DNA from: Acetatifactor sp.
GTDB lineage: Bacteria; Bacillota; Clostridia; Lachnospirales; Lachnospiraceae
Length of the DNA stretch: 64,000 bases
Direction: 5' to 3'
Assembly: GCA_029055435.1 (NCBI GenBank)
Contig: JAIDDH010000096.1
Coordinates: 1 to 64,000 of the forward strand
The position numbers and the translations under genes are program-made. Of this stretch, positions 39,595 through 49,727 are shown in pieces; position 1 is the stretch's first letter, and the number at the start of each line of letters is the position of its first letter. The notes below the pieces were generated by a model. It had not been told where the DNA came from and did no database searches. It was given only the letters and a program-made list of their open reading frames with translations.

Positions 39595-41385
39595 TTATTT
39601 TTTAGCCATACCCGCTCTCTGCCGCGTCAGCTCCATATCACTATCACTGCTCTCTCCACTGTGTGGCCGCAGACAAACTGCCGCCGCAAAGGGCAGGACT
39701 ATCATCAACGGGTACAGATAACGAAGCTGTACGGCAGGCCCCAAAAATAGAGTCAGATAATAACCTCCCGCCAGCGCAAGCGGCACACATTCAGCATATT
39801 TTTTCCGGGCCGCAAGCCAGCCGAACAGCAGCAGATACAGCCACAGAAACACACCCGGCACAAACAGATATTTCAAAACCGGAAGCCGCAGATAAGCATT
39901 TTTATCCGCCCAACTCTCCAGCAATTCATGCAGGCCCTCCCACTTGGAGTCCTTGTAGAGCCCTCTGGGATTCAGCTCCGCCTCCACCCACCGGGTCTGT
40001 ACATAGCCCAGCCCCCTGTCCTTGCCGTTCTCATTGATATGGGCATGACTCTCATCCCCCACATACAGATAACCGGCATTGACCGCCAATGCCGCATTGA
40101 CAAAGTCCCCCGGATAACTGCACAACAAATTCAGATAAGTCTTTATGAAATCTCCCGCGCGGTAGCGGGCCACATAAGTATTCGTATGACGCTTGACCGG
40201 ATCCGCGATATCGGGACGATACTCTCTATAGCTCTCATCCAATAAAAAATCATTGATCAGAGCCTTGTCCTGCTCCTCCATGGTGCCGTCGTCCTCAGGC
40301 AGCACTCCCACGTCCCCGTGATACAACATGCATCTGGCAAGCTGCTGAATCGGCATACTCAGCATCTCCCTGCGGTCCCCCTGCTCTGCTCCCGTAACTT
40401 TAAAAAGCCCCGACAGCAACAGACTTCCCACCACAAGACTCACAACGCACTCCAAAAGCACCCTGCCCCAGAAGCGTCTCGCGCCCTTGCCAAATACAAA
40501 AGCCACAACCAGCGCCGCAAGCAGAACCAGCATGGCATATCTGCCGTTATTACGAAATAGCTGCATACCCAGAGCACTCACAAAAAACAGCACATCAAAG
40601 CCGCCAAAACCCTTTTCTCTGAGTCTGATCAATTCATACAGAGCCAGCATCTGCAGCAGAAAAAATACGCTGAAAAACACATCCTTGCTGACGCTGACAC
40701 TCATATACATATGAAAAGGATAAAACATATTCAAAAGCAGCAGGCACAATATAATCTTCCCATTCACACCCCGCCTCCGCAGTAGCGCAAGTCCCCAGCC
40801 AAAAGCACCTGCCAGACAGGACATCTGCGCCGCCACCGACAGACCAAGTCCCGTGTTGGCGTCGCCAAACAGCGCCTCGCCCAGCCGCATGCTGCCCGCA
40901 AGCAAAAGCGTATGCGCGATGGGATGATGATCATTATAGGCCCCGCTCTCTATCTGTCCGGTCTGCACCGTGACGTCATAGGCACAGATACCCGGGTAAT
41001 AAGCCAGATAACAGGGCAGCCAGCACAGCAGGATCAACGCGGTACACAAAAGCCAGAACTGCCATGTCTTCTCACAAAATCGCCTGCTTCCCTGAGCATT
41101 TTCTTGATCAATTTTTTTGTTTCGGGCAGAAAACTTCCCCCACAACTGCTTCAGCATATCCGCCAGAAAAACGCCTCCGACTACCAAACAGATGCTTCCG
41201 AGAAGACAGGACAGCAACAGGCACAGCTCATATGCTCCGGTCCATACGAGATTACCCTGAGCGGCCAGCGACCTGCCGGTGAACTCAAAAAAGCAGAACA
41301 AAAATCCGATGATACCGAAAATCACGCTGTCCCGTTTTCTGATTTTTTTGAATTTAACGGTTTTAAAGGTTTTACCACTTTTCAT
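39595..41385 (-). CDS. Polytopic membrane protein, DUF6020-like/GT39-like
   Basis: 596 aa; YYPGICAYDVTVQTGQIESGAYNDHHPIAHTLLLAGSMRLGEALFG; overlaps the upstream GT2 gene by 4 bp. Confidence 0.7.
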   Translation of the reverse strand: MKSGKTFKTVKFKKIRKRDSVIFGIIGFLFCFFEFTGRSLAAQGNLVWTGAYELCLLLSCLLGSICLVVGGVFLADMLKQLWGKFSARNKKIDQENAQGSRRFCEKTWQFWLLCTALILLCWLPCYLAYYPGICAYDVTVQTGQIESGAYNDHHPIAHTLLLAGSMRLGEALFGDANTGLGLSVAAQMSCLAGAFGWGLALLRRRGVNGKIILCLLLLNMFYPFHMYMSVSVSKDVFFSVFFLLQMLALYELIRLREKGFGGFDVLFFVSALGMQLFRNNGRYAMLVLLAALVVAFVFGKGARRFWGRVLLECVVSLVVGSLLLSGLFKVTGAEQGDRREMLSMPIQQLARCMLYHGDVGVLPEDDGTMEEQDKALINDFLLDESYREYRPDIADPVKRHTNTYVARYRAGDFIKTYLNLLCSYPGDFVNAALAVNAGYLYVGDESHAHINENGKDRGLGYVQTRWVEAELNPRGLYKDSKWEGLHELLESWADKNAYLRLPVLKYLFVPGVFLWLYLLLFGWLAARKKYAECVPLALAGGYYLTLFLGPAVQLRYLYPLMIVLPFAAAVCLRPHSGESSDSDMELTRQRAGMAKK

Positions 41386-42317
41386 TCCGAAGCCCTTTTG
41401 GCATCATAGACCCGATTCAGACGATATTCAAAATCTCGCCTGTCCTTTGCGGCCATCACCTCCAGAATCATACCCGCAAAGAAGGACAGCAGCCCCGCCA
41501 TCACCATAAATCCGCATACGATCAGAGTCGGGAACCGCTCCACCAGCCCGGTCTCCAGATATTCTATCCCAACAGGCACAAACACTGCCACCGCCACCGC
41601 AATCAATATAAATCCCAGCAGGCCAAAAAACCCCAGAGGCTTATAGTTTTTGTAGAGCTGCAGCATCTTGCGTATCACCTTTGCGCCGTCGCTGTAGGTG
41701 TTTAATTTGGACACGCTGCCCTCCGGCCTGTCGCGGTATTCCACCACCACATTCTCCACCTGCATATTATAATTTACCGCGTGGATAGTCATCTCCGTCT
41801 CAATCTCAAAACCCTTGGAGAACACGGGAAATGTCTTGACAAATTCATAGCTGAAGGCTCTGTAGCCCGTCATGATATCCTTGATATCCGAGCGGAACAG
41901 ACTGTTGATACCCGCCCGCATCAGACTGTTTCCGAAATTGTGAAAGGGTCTTTTATTTTCCGAAAAATAAGTAGAGGAGAGCCTGTCCCCCACCACCATG
42001 TCCGCTCCGTGATCCAGCACCAGATTCACCATCTCTCTGGCGCAGTCCAGCGGATAAGTGTCATCCCCGTCGATCATGAGATAGCATTCCGCCGAAATCT
42101 CCCGGAACATTCTGCGTATGACATTACCCTTGCCCTGTTTATACTCATTCCTCACAACAGCGCCGCACTCCGCCGCAATCTCCGCCGTGCGATCCGTGGA
42201 ATTATTGTTGTAGACATAGACAATCGCCTCCGGCAATGCCTGCCGAACGTCCGTAACTACCTTTGCAATCGTCTTTTCTTCATTGTAGCAGGGTATCAAT
42301 ACCGCAATTTTATCCAT
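41382..42317 (-). CDS. GT2 family glycosyltransferase, DPM1-like with TM domain
   Basis: MDKIAVLIPCYNEEKTIAKVVTDVRQALPEAIVYVYNNNSTDRTAEIAAECGAVV...CYLMIDGDDTYPLD. Confidence 0.9.
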   Translation of the reverse strand: MDKIAVLIPCYNEEKTIAKVVTDVRQALPEAIVYVYNNNSTDRTAEIAAECGAVVRNEYKQGKGNVIRRMFREISAECYLMIDGDDTYPLDCAREMVNLVLDHGADMVVGDRLSSTYFSENKRPFHNFGNSLMRAGINSLFRSDIKDIMTGYRAFSYEFVKTFPVFSKGFEIETEMTIHAVNYNMQVENVVVEYRDRPEGSVSKLNTYSDGAKVIRKMLQLYKNYKPLGFFGLLGFILIAVAVAVFVPVGIEYLETGLVERFPTLIVCGFMVMAGLLSFFAGMILEVMAAKDRRDFEYRLNRVYDAKRASE

Positions 42318-42486
42318 GGTTATTTCCTTCTGTTTCCCTTCCATTCATTTCATGCATTACCACTATTTTATCACGATTATTCCATTACAGCCACTGTTTT
42401 TATGAATAATCTTATGCTATAATTAAAAAGCCAAAAATTATGAATTAGATTTATCAAAAACAAAAATCCAAAAAGGGGCAGAGTAA

Positions 42487-44127
42487 ATGAGACAAATGTC
42501 TTTCCGATTCTATCATTTTTCCTGCAGCTTCATACAGATATTGTCTTTGCTGTTCACAGGACTTCTCTTTCTGTCCGGTTTCCTATTCACCTGCTATGCC
42601 GACGATATGGTAAGCCAGCAGGTGCAGACCATGGTGGACAATCCCTTCTTTCATGTGCTGGGCACGGGCATTTTGCTTGGTCTGGTACTTTTGTGCTGCC
42701 GACTGTTCTGCAAAAAACCAGCTGTGGGCAAAAAAGTTTTATTAATCATGGTCTTTGGATGGATCGCTCTCCTTGGCGGACTCCTCATCCTCTTTGGCAG
42801 AACCGCCCCCGCCGCAGACGCATGGTCTGTATACTCCGCAGCCGAAAGTCTGGCCAAAGGTGACACATCTGTCATTCATCCGACAGACTCCTATTTATCC
42901 TACTATCCTCAACAGGTGGGACTGATGGCATTTTTCGAAATTCTGATCCGCCTTTGGAAGCTCCTGCCCACAGATTTGCATGCCTATCATTTTATTAAGT
43001 GTCTCTATGTAGTATTGACCTGTATCATCGTTTATTATCAATATGCCACCGTTCATTTATTATGGGAGGATGACCGGGCAGACTGTATTTATCTGATCCT
43101 TGCGGGAGCCAATCTTCCGCTGATTATGTACAGCTCCTTCGTCTACGGCGAGACCCCTTCCTTTGCAGCTCTGTCCGTGGGTCTCTTTTATCTATTAAAA
43201 TTATTTAAATCCACTGCAAAGTCCTCCGAGGCGGATGATGCTCAAAAAGGTTCCCGCCACACTCTGCTCTACGGGCTGCTCAGCCTCGTCACGCTCACTC
43301 TGGCGGTGATGCTGCGCAAAAACTCTCTTGTGATCATCATAGCCGTGGTTCTGGTAACAGCGCTGGAAGCTCTGAAGAACAAACGTCCCCGACTGCTTCT
43401 CTTCGCGGCCCTGTGTACGGCGTGCTCCCTCACCATTCTGCCCGCAACACAGAAAATTTATGAGCTCCGCTCAGGCAGCACTCTGCGCTCCGGCGTTCCC
43501 GCCATGTCCTACTTTGCCATGGGCATGCAGGAATCCTCCCGCGGAAACGGCTGGTACAACGGCTTTAATTTCAACACCTATCAGGAGACCGGAATGGATG
43601 CCGCCGCAACGTCAGACATCAGCATACAATTCATAGACGAACGCACGAATTACTTTCTGGAGCATCCCGACAAGGCGGTTGACTTCTACTGGAACAAATA
43701 TCTCTCTCAGTGGACGGACGGCACCTATGCCAGCCGCCAGGCTACCCTTGCCACTCTGGGCGGACGGCATCCGCTGGTGGAATCCTTTTATTCAGGCGCA
43801 AACAGCCGCTTCTACATCGGCTACAACAATCTCTACCAGACATTAATCTATCTGGGCTGCTTTGCATGCGTCCTGACAGCCCTCTTAAAGAAAAGAGAGC
43901 ACCATCTCTACGAATATCTCGGCATGATAGGAGTCTTTGGCGGCTTCCTGTTCCATATGATCTGGGAGGCTAACGCCCGCTATATTTTCCTCTATGGTCT
44001 GCTGCTGCTGCCCTATGCGGCCTGCGGCATAGCCCGACTCAGTAATAATGCCGTCCTTGAAAGATTCCGTAAAAATAATACAGCCCGCAAGTCAGATGCC
44101 ACAAAAGAGCCAACGACTGCAGCGTGA
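42487..44127 (+). CDS. Polytopic membrane glycosyltransferase-like protein (ArnT/PMT-like)
   Basis: 546 aa; multiple TMs; GRTAPAADAWSVYSAAESLAKGDTSVIHPTDSYLSYYPQQVGLMAFFEILIRLW. Confidence 0.65.
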   Translation: MRQMSFRFYHFSCSFIQILSLLFTGLLFLSGFLFTCYADDMVSQQVQTMVDNPFFHVLGTGILLGLVLLCCRLFCKKPAVGKKVLLIMVFGWIALLGGLLILFGRTAPAADAWSVYSAAESLAKGDTSVIHPTDSYLSYYPQQVGLMAFFEILIRLWKLLPTDLHAYHFIKCLYVVLTCIIVYYQYATVHLLWEDDRADCIYLILAGANLPLIMYSSFVYGETPSFAALSVGLFYLLKLFKSTAKSSEADDAQKGSRHTLLYGLLSLVTLTLAVMLRKNSLVIIIAVVLVTALEALKNKRPRLLLFAALCTACSLTILPATQKIYELRSGSTLRSGVPAMSYFAMGMQESSRGNGWYNGFNFNTYQETGMDAAATSDISIQFIDERTNYFLEHPDKAVDFYWNKYLSQWTDGTYASRQATLATLGGRHPLVESFYSGANSRFYIGYNNLYQTLIYLGCFACVLTALLKKREHHLYEYLGMIGVFGGFLFHMIWEANARYIFLYGLLLLPYAACGIARLSNNAVLERFRKNNTARKSDATKEPTTAA

Positions 44128-45271
44128 TGAAAATACGCTTTTTTCCGGCGGCCACGGCCCGCAACAGCACTGTGACCGCTCCGAAAAACGCAAAGAAAAT
44201 GCCATACATGTAACCCCATGAAAAATTAAAATCCGGCGCGCGGAAACCTTTTTCATACAGGAAAAAGGTCATGATAAAACTCATGAGATAAAGCTGCCAT
44301 GAGAAGCGATACAGAGTATTCTTTTTCAGCTCCTGCCAGTTCAGCAGAAGCACCAGAATCGGAAATCCTGCCGCCAGTCCCACCGCCAGCAGGATATTGT
44401 CGCAGTAGAGCCGCCAGATGCTTCCCAGACAGAATCCAATACCTCCCTCCGCCCCCTCCTCGGGCACAAACACCCCCTGAAACTGATAGAGCAGATCCAC
44501 AAAAGTGGGCACAAAGGTCAGACCCAGCAATATCGTATTTTTGAAATTTTTAAAACCGGAGCGAAACAGCCGGTACAGCATGATCAGCCCTGCTGTCCCC
44601 ACCAATACAATGGTGAAGCTGGGCTTTGCCATTGTTGCAATCAGCAAAAAAATCGAAAAGCAGATATAGTCCTTTTTATCCGCCCCCTTCTCATAGCTGT
44701 CCAGCAGTTTTACATACCACAGAAATGCCAGTATTGCAAAAGGCCGGGCCGCCATATAGGTGGCATTGTGAAAGGGATTCGCCGTAAACACACCCAGATA
44801 ATTGTACTTGATGCCGGGCAGATAATGCCCTGTGGGCGGATATACCATGGACACAAAAAACAGCCCCACAGCCACAATGCTGACACACAGCCCCGCAAGC
44901 CATCCTCGCCCGCCAAACCGCTCTTTCAGCTCCGACTTCACTAATCTGTCCAATGCCAGCTTCGTCACCACAACAGCCAGCCCGTTGAACAGCGTGGTCG
45001 CAAGCGCCATGGAAAGCTCCGGCGCCAGAAAAATGTGAAAAAGTGCCGCCAGCTTAAAGAGCACCGGATAGGGAAAACTGTACCCGCTATCGAGCCCCTG
45101 CATCTCCAGAATATAAGCCTTCATGTCAGAGGTATAGAGACCGCTCCCCACCATACTCTCCACGCACTGCCTGTAAAACAGCGTGAACGTCACTGCCAGC
45201 ACCCCCAGAAGGAGCAGTCCGAACAGCCCGCCGTCTATGAATTTGTCGGTATTTGCATTCTGTTTTTTCAT
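44039..45271 (-). CDS. Hypothetical polytopic membrane protein
   Basis: Start MKKQNANTDKFIDGGLFGLLLLGVLAVTFTLFYRQCVESMVGSGLYTSDMKAYI; 3' end overlaps the convergent gene by 89 bp. Confidence 0.65.
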   Translation of the reverse strand: MKKQNANTDKFIDGGLFGLLLLGVLAVTFTLFYRQCVESMVGSGLYTSDMKAYILEMQGLDSGYSFPYPVLFKLAALFHIFLAPELSMALATTLFNGLAVVVTKLALDRLVKSELKERFGGRGWLAGLCVSIVAVGLFFVSMVYPPTGHYLPGIKYNYLGVFTANPFHNATYMAARPFAILAFLWYVKLLDSYEKGADKKDYICFSIFLLIATMAKPSFTIVLVGTAGLIMLYRLFRSGFKNFKNTILLGLTFVPTFVDLLYQFQGVFVPEEGAEGGIGFCLGSIWRLYCDNILLAVGLAAGFPILVLLLNWQELKKNTLYRFSWQLYLMSFIMTFFLYEKGFRAPDFNFSWGYMYGIFFAFFGAVTVLLRAVAAGKKRIFITLQSLALLWHLTCGLYYFYGIFQGRHYY

Positions 45272-45296
45272 TCTTCTTTCCTCTTTTATCAGATAC

Positions 45297-46244
45297 TCAC
45301 CACATGCGCCTGTACTCTCCGGGCGTGGCACCCTCCACCTTTTTAAACATTCTGGAAAAATAATTGGCGTCCTGCATGCCGCACTCGTGGGCGATCTCAT
45401 CGATTGGCTTATTCGTGAAACGGAGCTGCTGTTTCGCCCGGGTGATGCGTACCTGCAAAAGATACTCCGTGACGGACTCGCCAAACTGCTCCTTAAAAAT
45501 GCGGGTTAGATAATACTTATTGATATAAAAACGCTCCGCCAGCATGTCCAGCGTGACTTTTGACGTATAATGCGCATCCAGATATTCCTTCACCGCCTGC
45601 AGATTCTGTCTCTTGGCAGCGTTTCTCTGCCGGATTGTTCCCTTGTCCGCGCCGCTCTGCGCGGTATAGCTGTCTTCCATGAGTAATGTCAATAGAGAGG
45701 TTAATTTCTCGCATATCTGCATATCCTTACTGTAGGCATTCGAGGAAGCAACAGCATAAATTTCATCCATCAGCTTTTCATAAGCAGCCCCATCCTCGGG
45801 CGTCAGCACAGCCCTCGCGCCCCGCTCCGCATATTTCCCGTAAATGCCGCCCATATTGGGTCCATAGAAATGCACCCACTTCAGTCGCCAGAGCGACTCT
45901 GAGCAGCTGTGGGCATAGGCTTTATGACAGTCCACAAACACGCAGTCTCCCTGCTTCAGCGTATGACTCTCGCCCTCGTATTCCAGAATCCCCTCCCCTG
46001 CAAGCACCATAAAAAAAAGATAGGAGGACAGATTTTTGCGCCTGCTGGTGTGAGGCTTCTGTGCCTGCAACTCCCCTACCTCCTGCAAATGTATCAAATT
46101 GGCCTTGGCAAAATCCGAGGGAGTATATATGATTCGATTGGATTTCACAAGTGTTCCGTCAAACAGTGTAGGATTCATACCACCTCTCCCTCCTGACAAA
46201 TGCCGCGGACAAACAGCTCTGACAAGCTTGTTTATCACGGACAA
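45297..46244 (-). CDS. AraC family transcriptional regulator with cupin N-domain
   Basis: Two HTHs at C-term: VTLDMLAERFYINKYYLTRIFKEQFGESVTEYLLQVRITRAKQQLRFTNKPIDEIAHECGMQDANYFSRMFKKVEGATPGEYRR. Confidence 0.93.
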   Translation of the reverse strand: MSVINKLVRAVCPRHLSGGRGGMNPTLFDGTLVKSNRIIYTPSDFAKANLIHLQEVGELQAQKPHTSRRKNLSSYLFFMVLAGEGILEYEGESHTLKQGDCVFVDCHKAYAHSCSESLWRLKWVHFYGPNMGGIYGKYAERGARAVLTPEDGAAYEKLMDEIYAVASSNAYSKDMQICEKLTSLLTLLMEDSYTAQSGADKGTIRQRNAAKRQNLQAVKEYLDAHYTSKVTLDMLAERFYINKYYLTRIFKEQFGESVTEYLLQVRITRAKQQLRFTNKPIDEIAHECGMQDANYFSRMFKKVEGATPGEYRRMW

Positions 46245-46366
46245 TCGTATGTCTCATAATATCACAAAAGTCAATATAATGCTAGTAATTCTCAAAATAT
46301 ACCCTTAAAAAAGGATTTGCAAACCTGTAAAATATTCCCGAAATCGAAAAACCGGAGGTTATTTTC

Positions 46367-47407
46367 ATGAAAAAGGCATTGATTACAGGCATCACTGGGC
46401 AGGACGGCTCCTATCTGGCAGAATTCCTGCTGGAGAAGGGCTATGAGGTACACGGCATCATCCGACGCGCCTCCATCTCCAACACCGCCCGCATAGACCA
46501 TTTGATTGCGGCACAGGCCATCACGCTCCATGACGGAGACCTGACAGATTCCTCTTCCCTGATCCGCATCATCAATCTGATACAGCCCGATGAAATTTAC
46601 AATCTGGCCGCCCAGTCCCATGTTCAGGTATCTTTCGATGTGCCGGAATACTCCGGCGACGTGGATGCTCTGGGTGTGCTGCGCATCCTGGAGGCGGTAC
46701 GCCTTCTGGGTCTCACGGAAACGACGAAAATCTATCAGGCATCCACCTCGGAGCTCTTCGGCAAGGTGGAGGAGATTCCCCAGAAAGAAACCACTCCCTT
46801 TCATCCCTACAGCCCCTACGCGGTGGCCAAGCAGTACGGCTTCTGGATTGTAAAGGAATATCGGGAAGCTTATCATATGTTCGCCGTGAACGGAATTCTA
46901 TTCAACCACGAGTCTGAGCGCCGGGGAGAAAACTTTGTCACCCGGAAAATCACTCTGGCCGCGGGTCGCATCGCAGAAGGTCTTCAAGATCATCTGGAGC
47001 TGGGCAATCTCGACTCCCTGAGAGACTGGGGCTATGCCAAAGACTATGTGGAATGCATGTGGCTGCTCCTGCAGCATGACATCCCCGAAGATTTTGTCAT
47101 CGCCACCGGCGAACAGCATACAGTCCGGGATTTTACACAAAAGGCTTTTGCCGCCAACGGCATCACCCTGCGCTTTGAGGGAAGCGGTCTGGACGAAAAA
47201 GGATATGACGCCGACACCGGCAAACTGCTGGTATGCGTTAATCCCGCATGGTTCCGCCCCACCGACGTGGACAACCTTCTGGGCGACCCCACCAAGGCCA
47301 AAAAACTCCTGGGCTGGAATCCCCAGAAAACCTCCTACGAGGAGCTGGTGCGCATCATGGCTGAGCACGACAGAGCTCTGGCCAAAAGGGAGGCAAAACT
47401 GAAATGA
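46367..47407 (+). CDS. gmd: GDP-mannose 4,6-dehydratase
   Basis: [45 protein letters not shown]...[32 protein letters not shown]...[24 protein letters not shown]. Confidence 0.96.
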   Translation: MKKALITGITGQDGSYLAEFLLEKGYEVHGIIRRASISNTARIDHLIAAQAITLHDGDLTDSSSLIRIINLIQPDEIYNLAAQSHVQVSFDVPEYSGDVDALGVLRILEAVRLLGLTETTKIYQASTSELFGKVEEIPQKETTPFHPYSPYAVAKQYGFWIVKEYREAYHMFAVNGILFNHESERRGENFVTRKITLAAGRIAEGLQDHLELGNLDSLRDWGYAKDYVECMWLLLQHDIPEDFVIATGEQHTVRDFTQKAFAANGITLRFEGSGLDEKGYDADTGKLLVCVNPAWFRPTDVDNLLGDPTKAKKLLGWNPQKTSYEELVRIMAEHDRALAKREAKLK

Positions 47408-47436
47408 ATACAGAAGTCAATGTTGAAGTCACCACA

Positions 47437-48378
47437 ATGAAAAAAGACGCAAAAATCTATGTCGCAGGGCACAGAGGCATGGTGGGCTCCGCCATCGTGC
47501 GGGCTCTGCAGGCCCAGGGCTACCACAATATTATCACCCGCGGCCACAGCGAATTAGATCTCTGCAGACAGGCAGATGTGGAGCAGTTTTTCTCCAAAGA
47601 AAAGCCTGACTATGTATTTCTGGCCGCTGCAAAGGTGGGTGGTATTGTTGCAAACTCCGAAGCTCTGGCAGACTTTATGTACGACAATATGCTTCTGGAG
47701 ATGAATGTGATTCACTCCGCATGGCAAAACGGCTGCAAGAAGCTATTATTCCTGGGTTCCTCCTGCATCTATCCCCGCCTGGCTCCCCAGCCCATGAAGG
47801 AGAACTGTCTCCTGACCTCAGAGCTGGAGCCCACTAACGAAGCCTACGCTCTGGCCAAGATATCCGGCCTGAAATACTGCGAATACCTGAACAGACAATA
47901 CGGAACCGATTACATCTCCGCTATGCCCACCAATCTCTACGGGCCCAATGACAATTACCATCCCACCCACAGCCATGTGCTGCCCGCGCTGATCCGCCGT
48001 TTCCACGAAGCAAAAGAGGCCGGGCTGAGCAGCGTCACCTGCTGGGGCAGCGGTTCCCCCTTAAGAGAATTCCTTTATGTGGACGACCTGGCTGATGCCT
48101 GCGTGTTCCTCATGAACCATTACTCCGGCAATGAGACCGTGAACGTGGGCACAGGCAAGGAACTGACCATCCGCGCTCTCACCGAGCTTGTGGCAAAGGT
48201 CATCGGCTTTGACGGCGATATCTGCTGGGATACCTCCAAGCCCGACGGCACCCCCAGAAAACTTCTGGATGTGTCCAAGCTGGAGAAGCTGGGCTGGCAC
48301 TATCAGACCGAGCTGGAGGAAGGCATCCGTCTGACCTACGAAGACTTCCTGAACAATCCTATGCGCGCAGAACGCTAA
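47437..48378 (+). CDS. fcl: GDP-L-fucose synthase
   Basis: [47 protein letters not shown]...[19 protein letters not shown]. Confidence 0.96.
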   Translation: MKKDAKIYVAGHRGMVGSAIVRALQAQGYHNIITRGHSELDLCRQADVEQFFSKEKPDYVFLAAAKVGGIVANSEALADFMYDNMLLEMNVIHSAWQNGCKKLLFLGSSCIYPRLAPQPMKENCLLTSELEPTNEAYALAKISGLKYCEYLNRQYGTDYISAMPTNLYGPNDNYHPTHSHVLPALIRRFHEAKEAGLSSVTCWGSGSPLREFLYVDDLADACVFLMNHYSGNETVNVGTGKELTIRALTELVAKVIGFDGDICWDTSKPDGTPRKLLDVSKLEKLGWHYQTELEEGIRLTYEDFLNNPMRAER

Positions 48379-48410
48379 CCTAAAAGATAAAAACGCTGAC
48401 GAGGTATCTT

Positions 48411-49727
48411 ATGAATATCATTCTATTGTCCGGCGGCTCCGGGAAACGCCTCTGGCCCCTTTCCAACGATGTCCGCTCCAAACAGTTTATCAAATTATTT
48501 AAAAGTCCTGACGGGGAATACGAATCCATGGTACAGCGCGTCTACCGGCAGATCCGCACGGCAGACCGGGACGCCGCCGTCACCATCGCTACCTCCCGGA
48601 CTCAGGCGTCCGCTATCCATAATCAGCTCGGACAGGATGTGGGCATCTGTGTGGAGCCCTGTCGAAGAGACACCTTTCCCGCCATCGCTCTGGCCACCGC
48701 ATATCTGCACGACGTCATGGGAGTGGACAAGAATGAGGCCGTTGTGGTATGTCCTGTTGACCCCTTTGTGGAACAGGACTATTTTGAGGCGCTCAAAAAA
48801 CTGGGTGAACTGGCAACCACAAGCTCTGCCAATCTGGTGCTGATGGGCATCGAGCCCACCTATCCCAGCGAGAAATACGGCTACATCATCCCGGAAGACA
48901 CAGAGAATGTCAGCAGAGTCAAAACCTTCCGGGAAAAACCCGATGCTGCCACCGCCCGAAACTACATTTCCCAGGGTGCGCTCTGGAACGGCGGTGTATT
49001 CGCCTACCGTCTGGGATATGTGCTGGACCGCGCCGAAGAACTTCTGGATTTTACGGATTATCAGGATTTATTTGACCGATATGACACATTGACCAAAATC
49101 AGCTTTGACTATGCTGTTGTGGAGAAGGAGCCCGATATAGAGGTGCTGCGCTTCCACGGCGAGTGGCGGGATATCGGCACCTGGAATACTTTGACGGAGG
49201 CCATGGACGAAAACTGTGTGGGTCAGGCCATCCTGAACGATACCTGCGAAAATGTACATGTGATCAACGAACTGGATATGCCCATTCTGTGCATGGGCTT
49301 AAAGGACGTGGTGGTGTCCGCAAGCCCCGAGGGAATCCTGGTGTCCGACAAGGAACAGTCCAGCTACATCAAGCCCTTCGTGGACGCCATCGACCAACAA
49401 ATTATGTTTGCGGAAAAATCCTGGGGGAGCTTTCGCGTTCTGGATGTGGAAGAAGAGAGCCTCACCATCAAGGTCACCCTCAATCCCGGCCATCGGATGA
49501 ATTACCACAGCCACGAGAGGCGTGACGAGATGTGGACTATTATCTCCGGCCGCGGCAGAACCATCGTGGACGGCATGGAACAGCCTGTGCAGGCAGGAGA
49601 CGTAATTACCATGCAGGCCGGCTGCCGCCACACCGTCATCGCCGACACAGAACTGAAAATTATGGAGGTGCAGCTGGGCAAGGATATCAGTGTCCACGAC
49701 AAACAGAAACATGAATTGGAAGAGTGA
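48411..49727 (+). CDS. manC: Mannose-1-phosphate guanylyltransferase with C-terminal cupin (MPI type II) domain
   Basis: MNIILLSGGSGKRLWPLSNDVRSKQFIKLF...EKYGYIIP...FREKPDAATA...NYHSHERRDEMWTIISGRG. Confidence 0.93.
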   Translation: MNIILLSGGSGKRLWPLSNDVRSKQFIKLFKSPDGEYESMVQRVYRQIRTADRDAAVTIATSRTQASAIHNQLGQDVGICVEPCRRDTFPAIALATAYLHDVMGVDKNEAVVVCPVDPFVEQDYFEALKKLGELATTSSANLVLMGIEPTYPSEKYGYIIPEDTENVSRVKTFREKPDAATARNYISQGALWNGGVFAYRLGYVLDRAEELLDFTDYQDLFDRYDTLTKISFDYAVVEKEPDIEVLRFHGEWRDIGTWNTLTEAMDENCVGQAILNDTCENVHVINELDMPILCMGLKDVVVSASPEGILVSDKEQSSYIKPFVDAIDQQIMFAEKSWGSFRVLDVEEESLTIKVTLNPGHRMNYHSHERRDEMWTIISGRGRTIVDGMEQPVQAGDVITMQAGCRHTVIADTELKIMEVQLGKDISVHDKQKHELEE

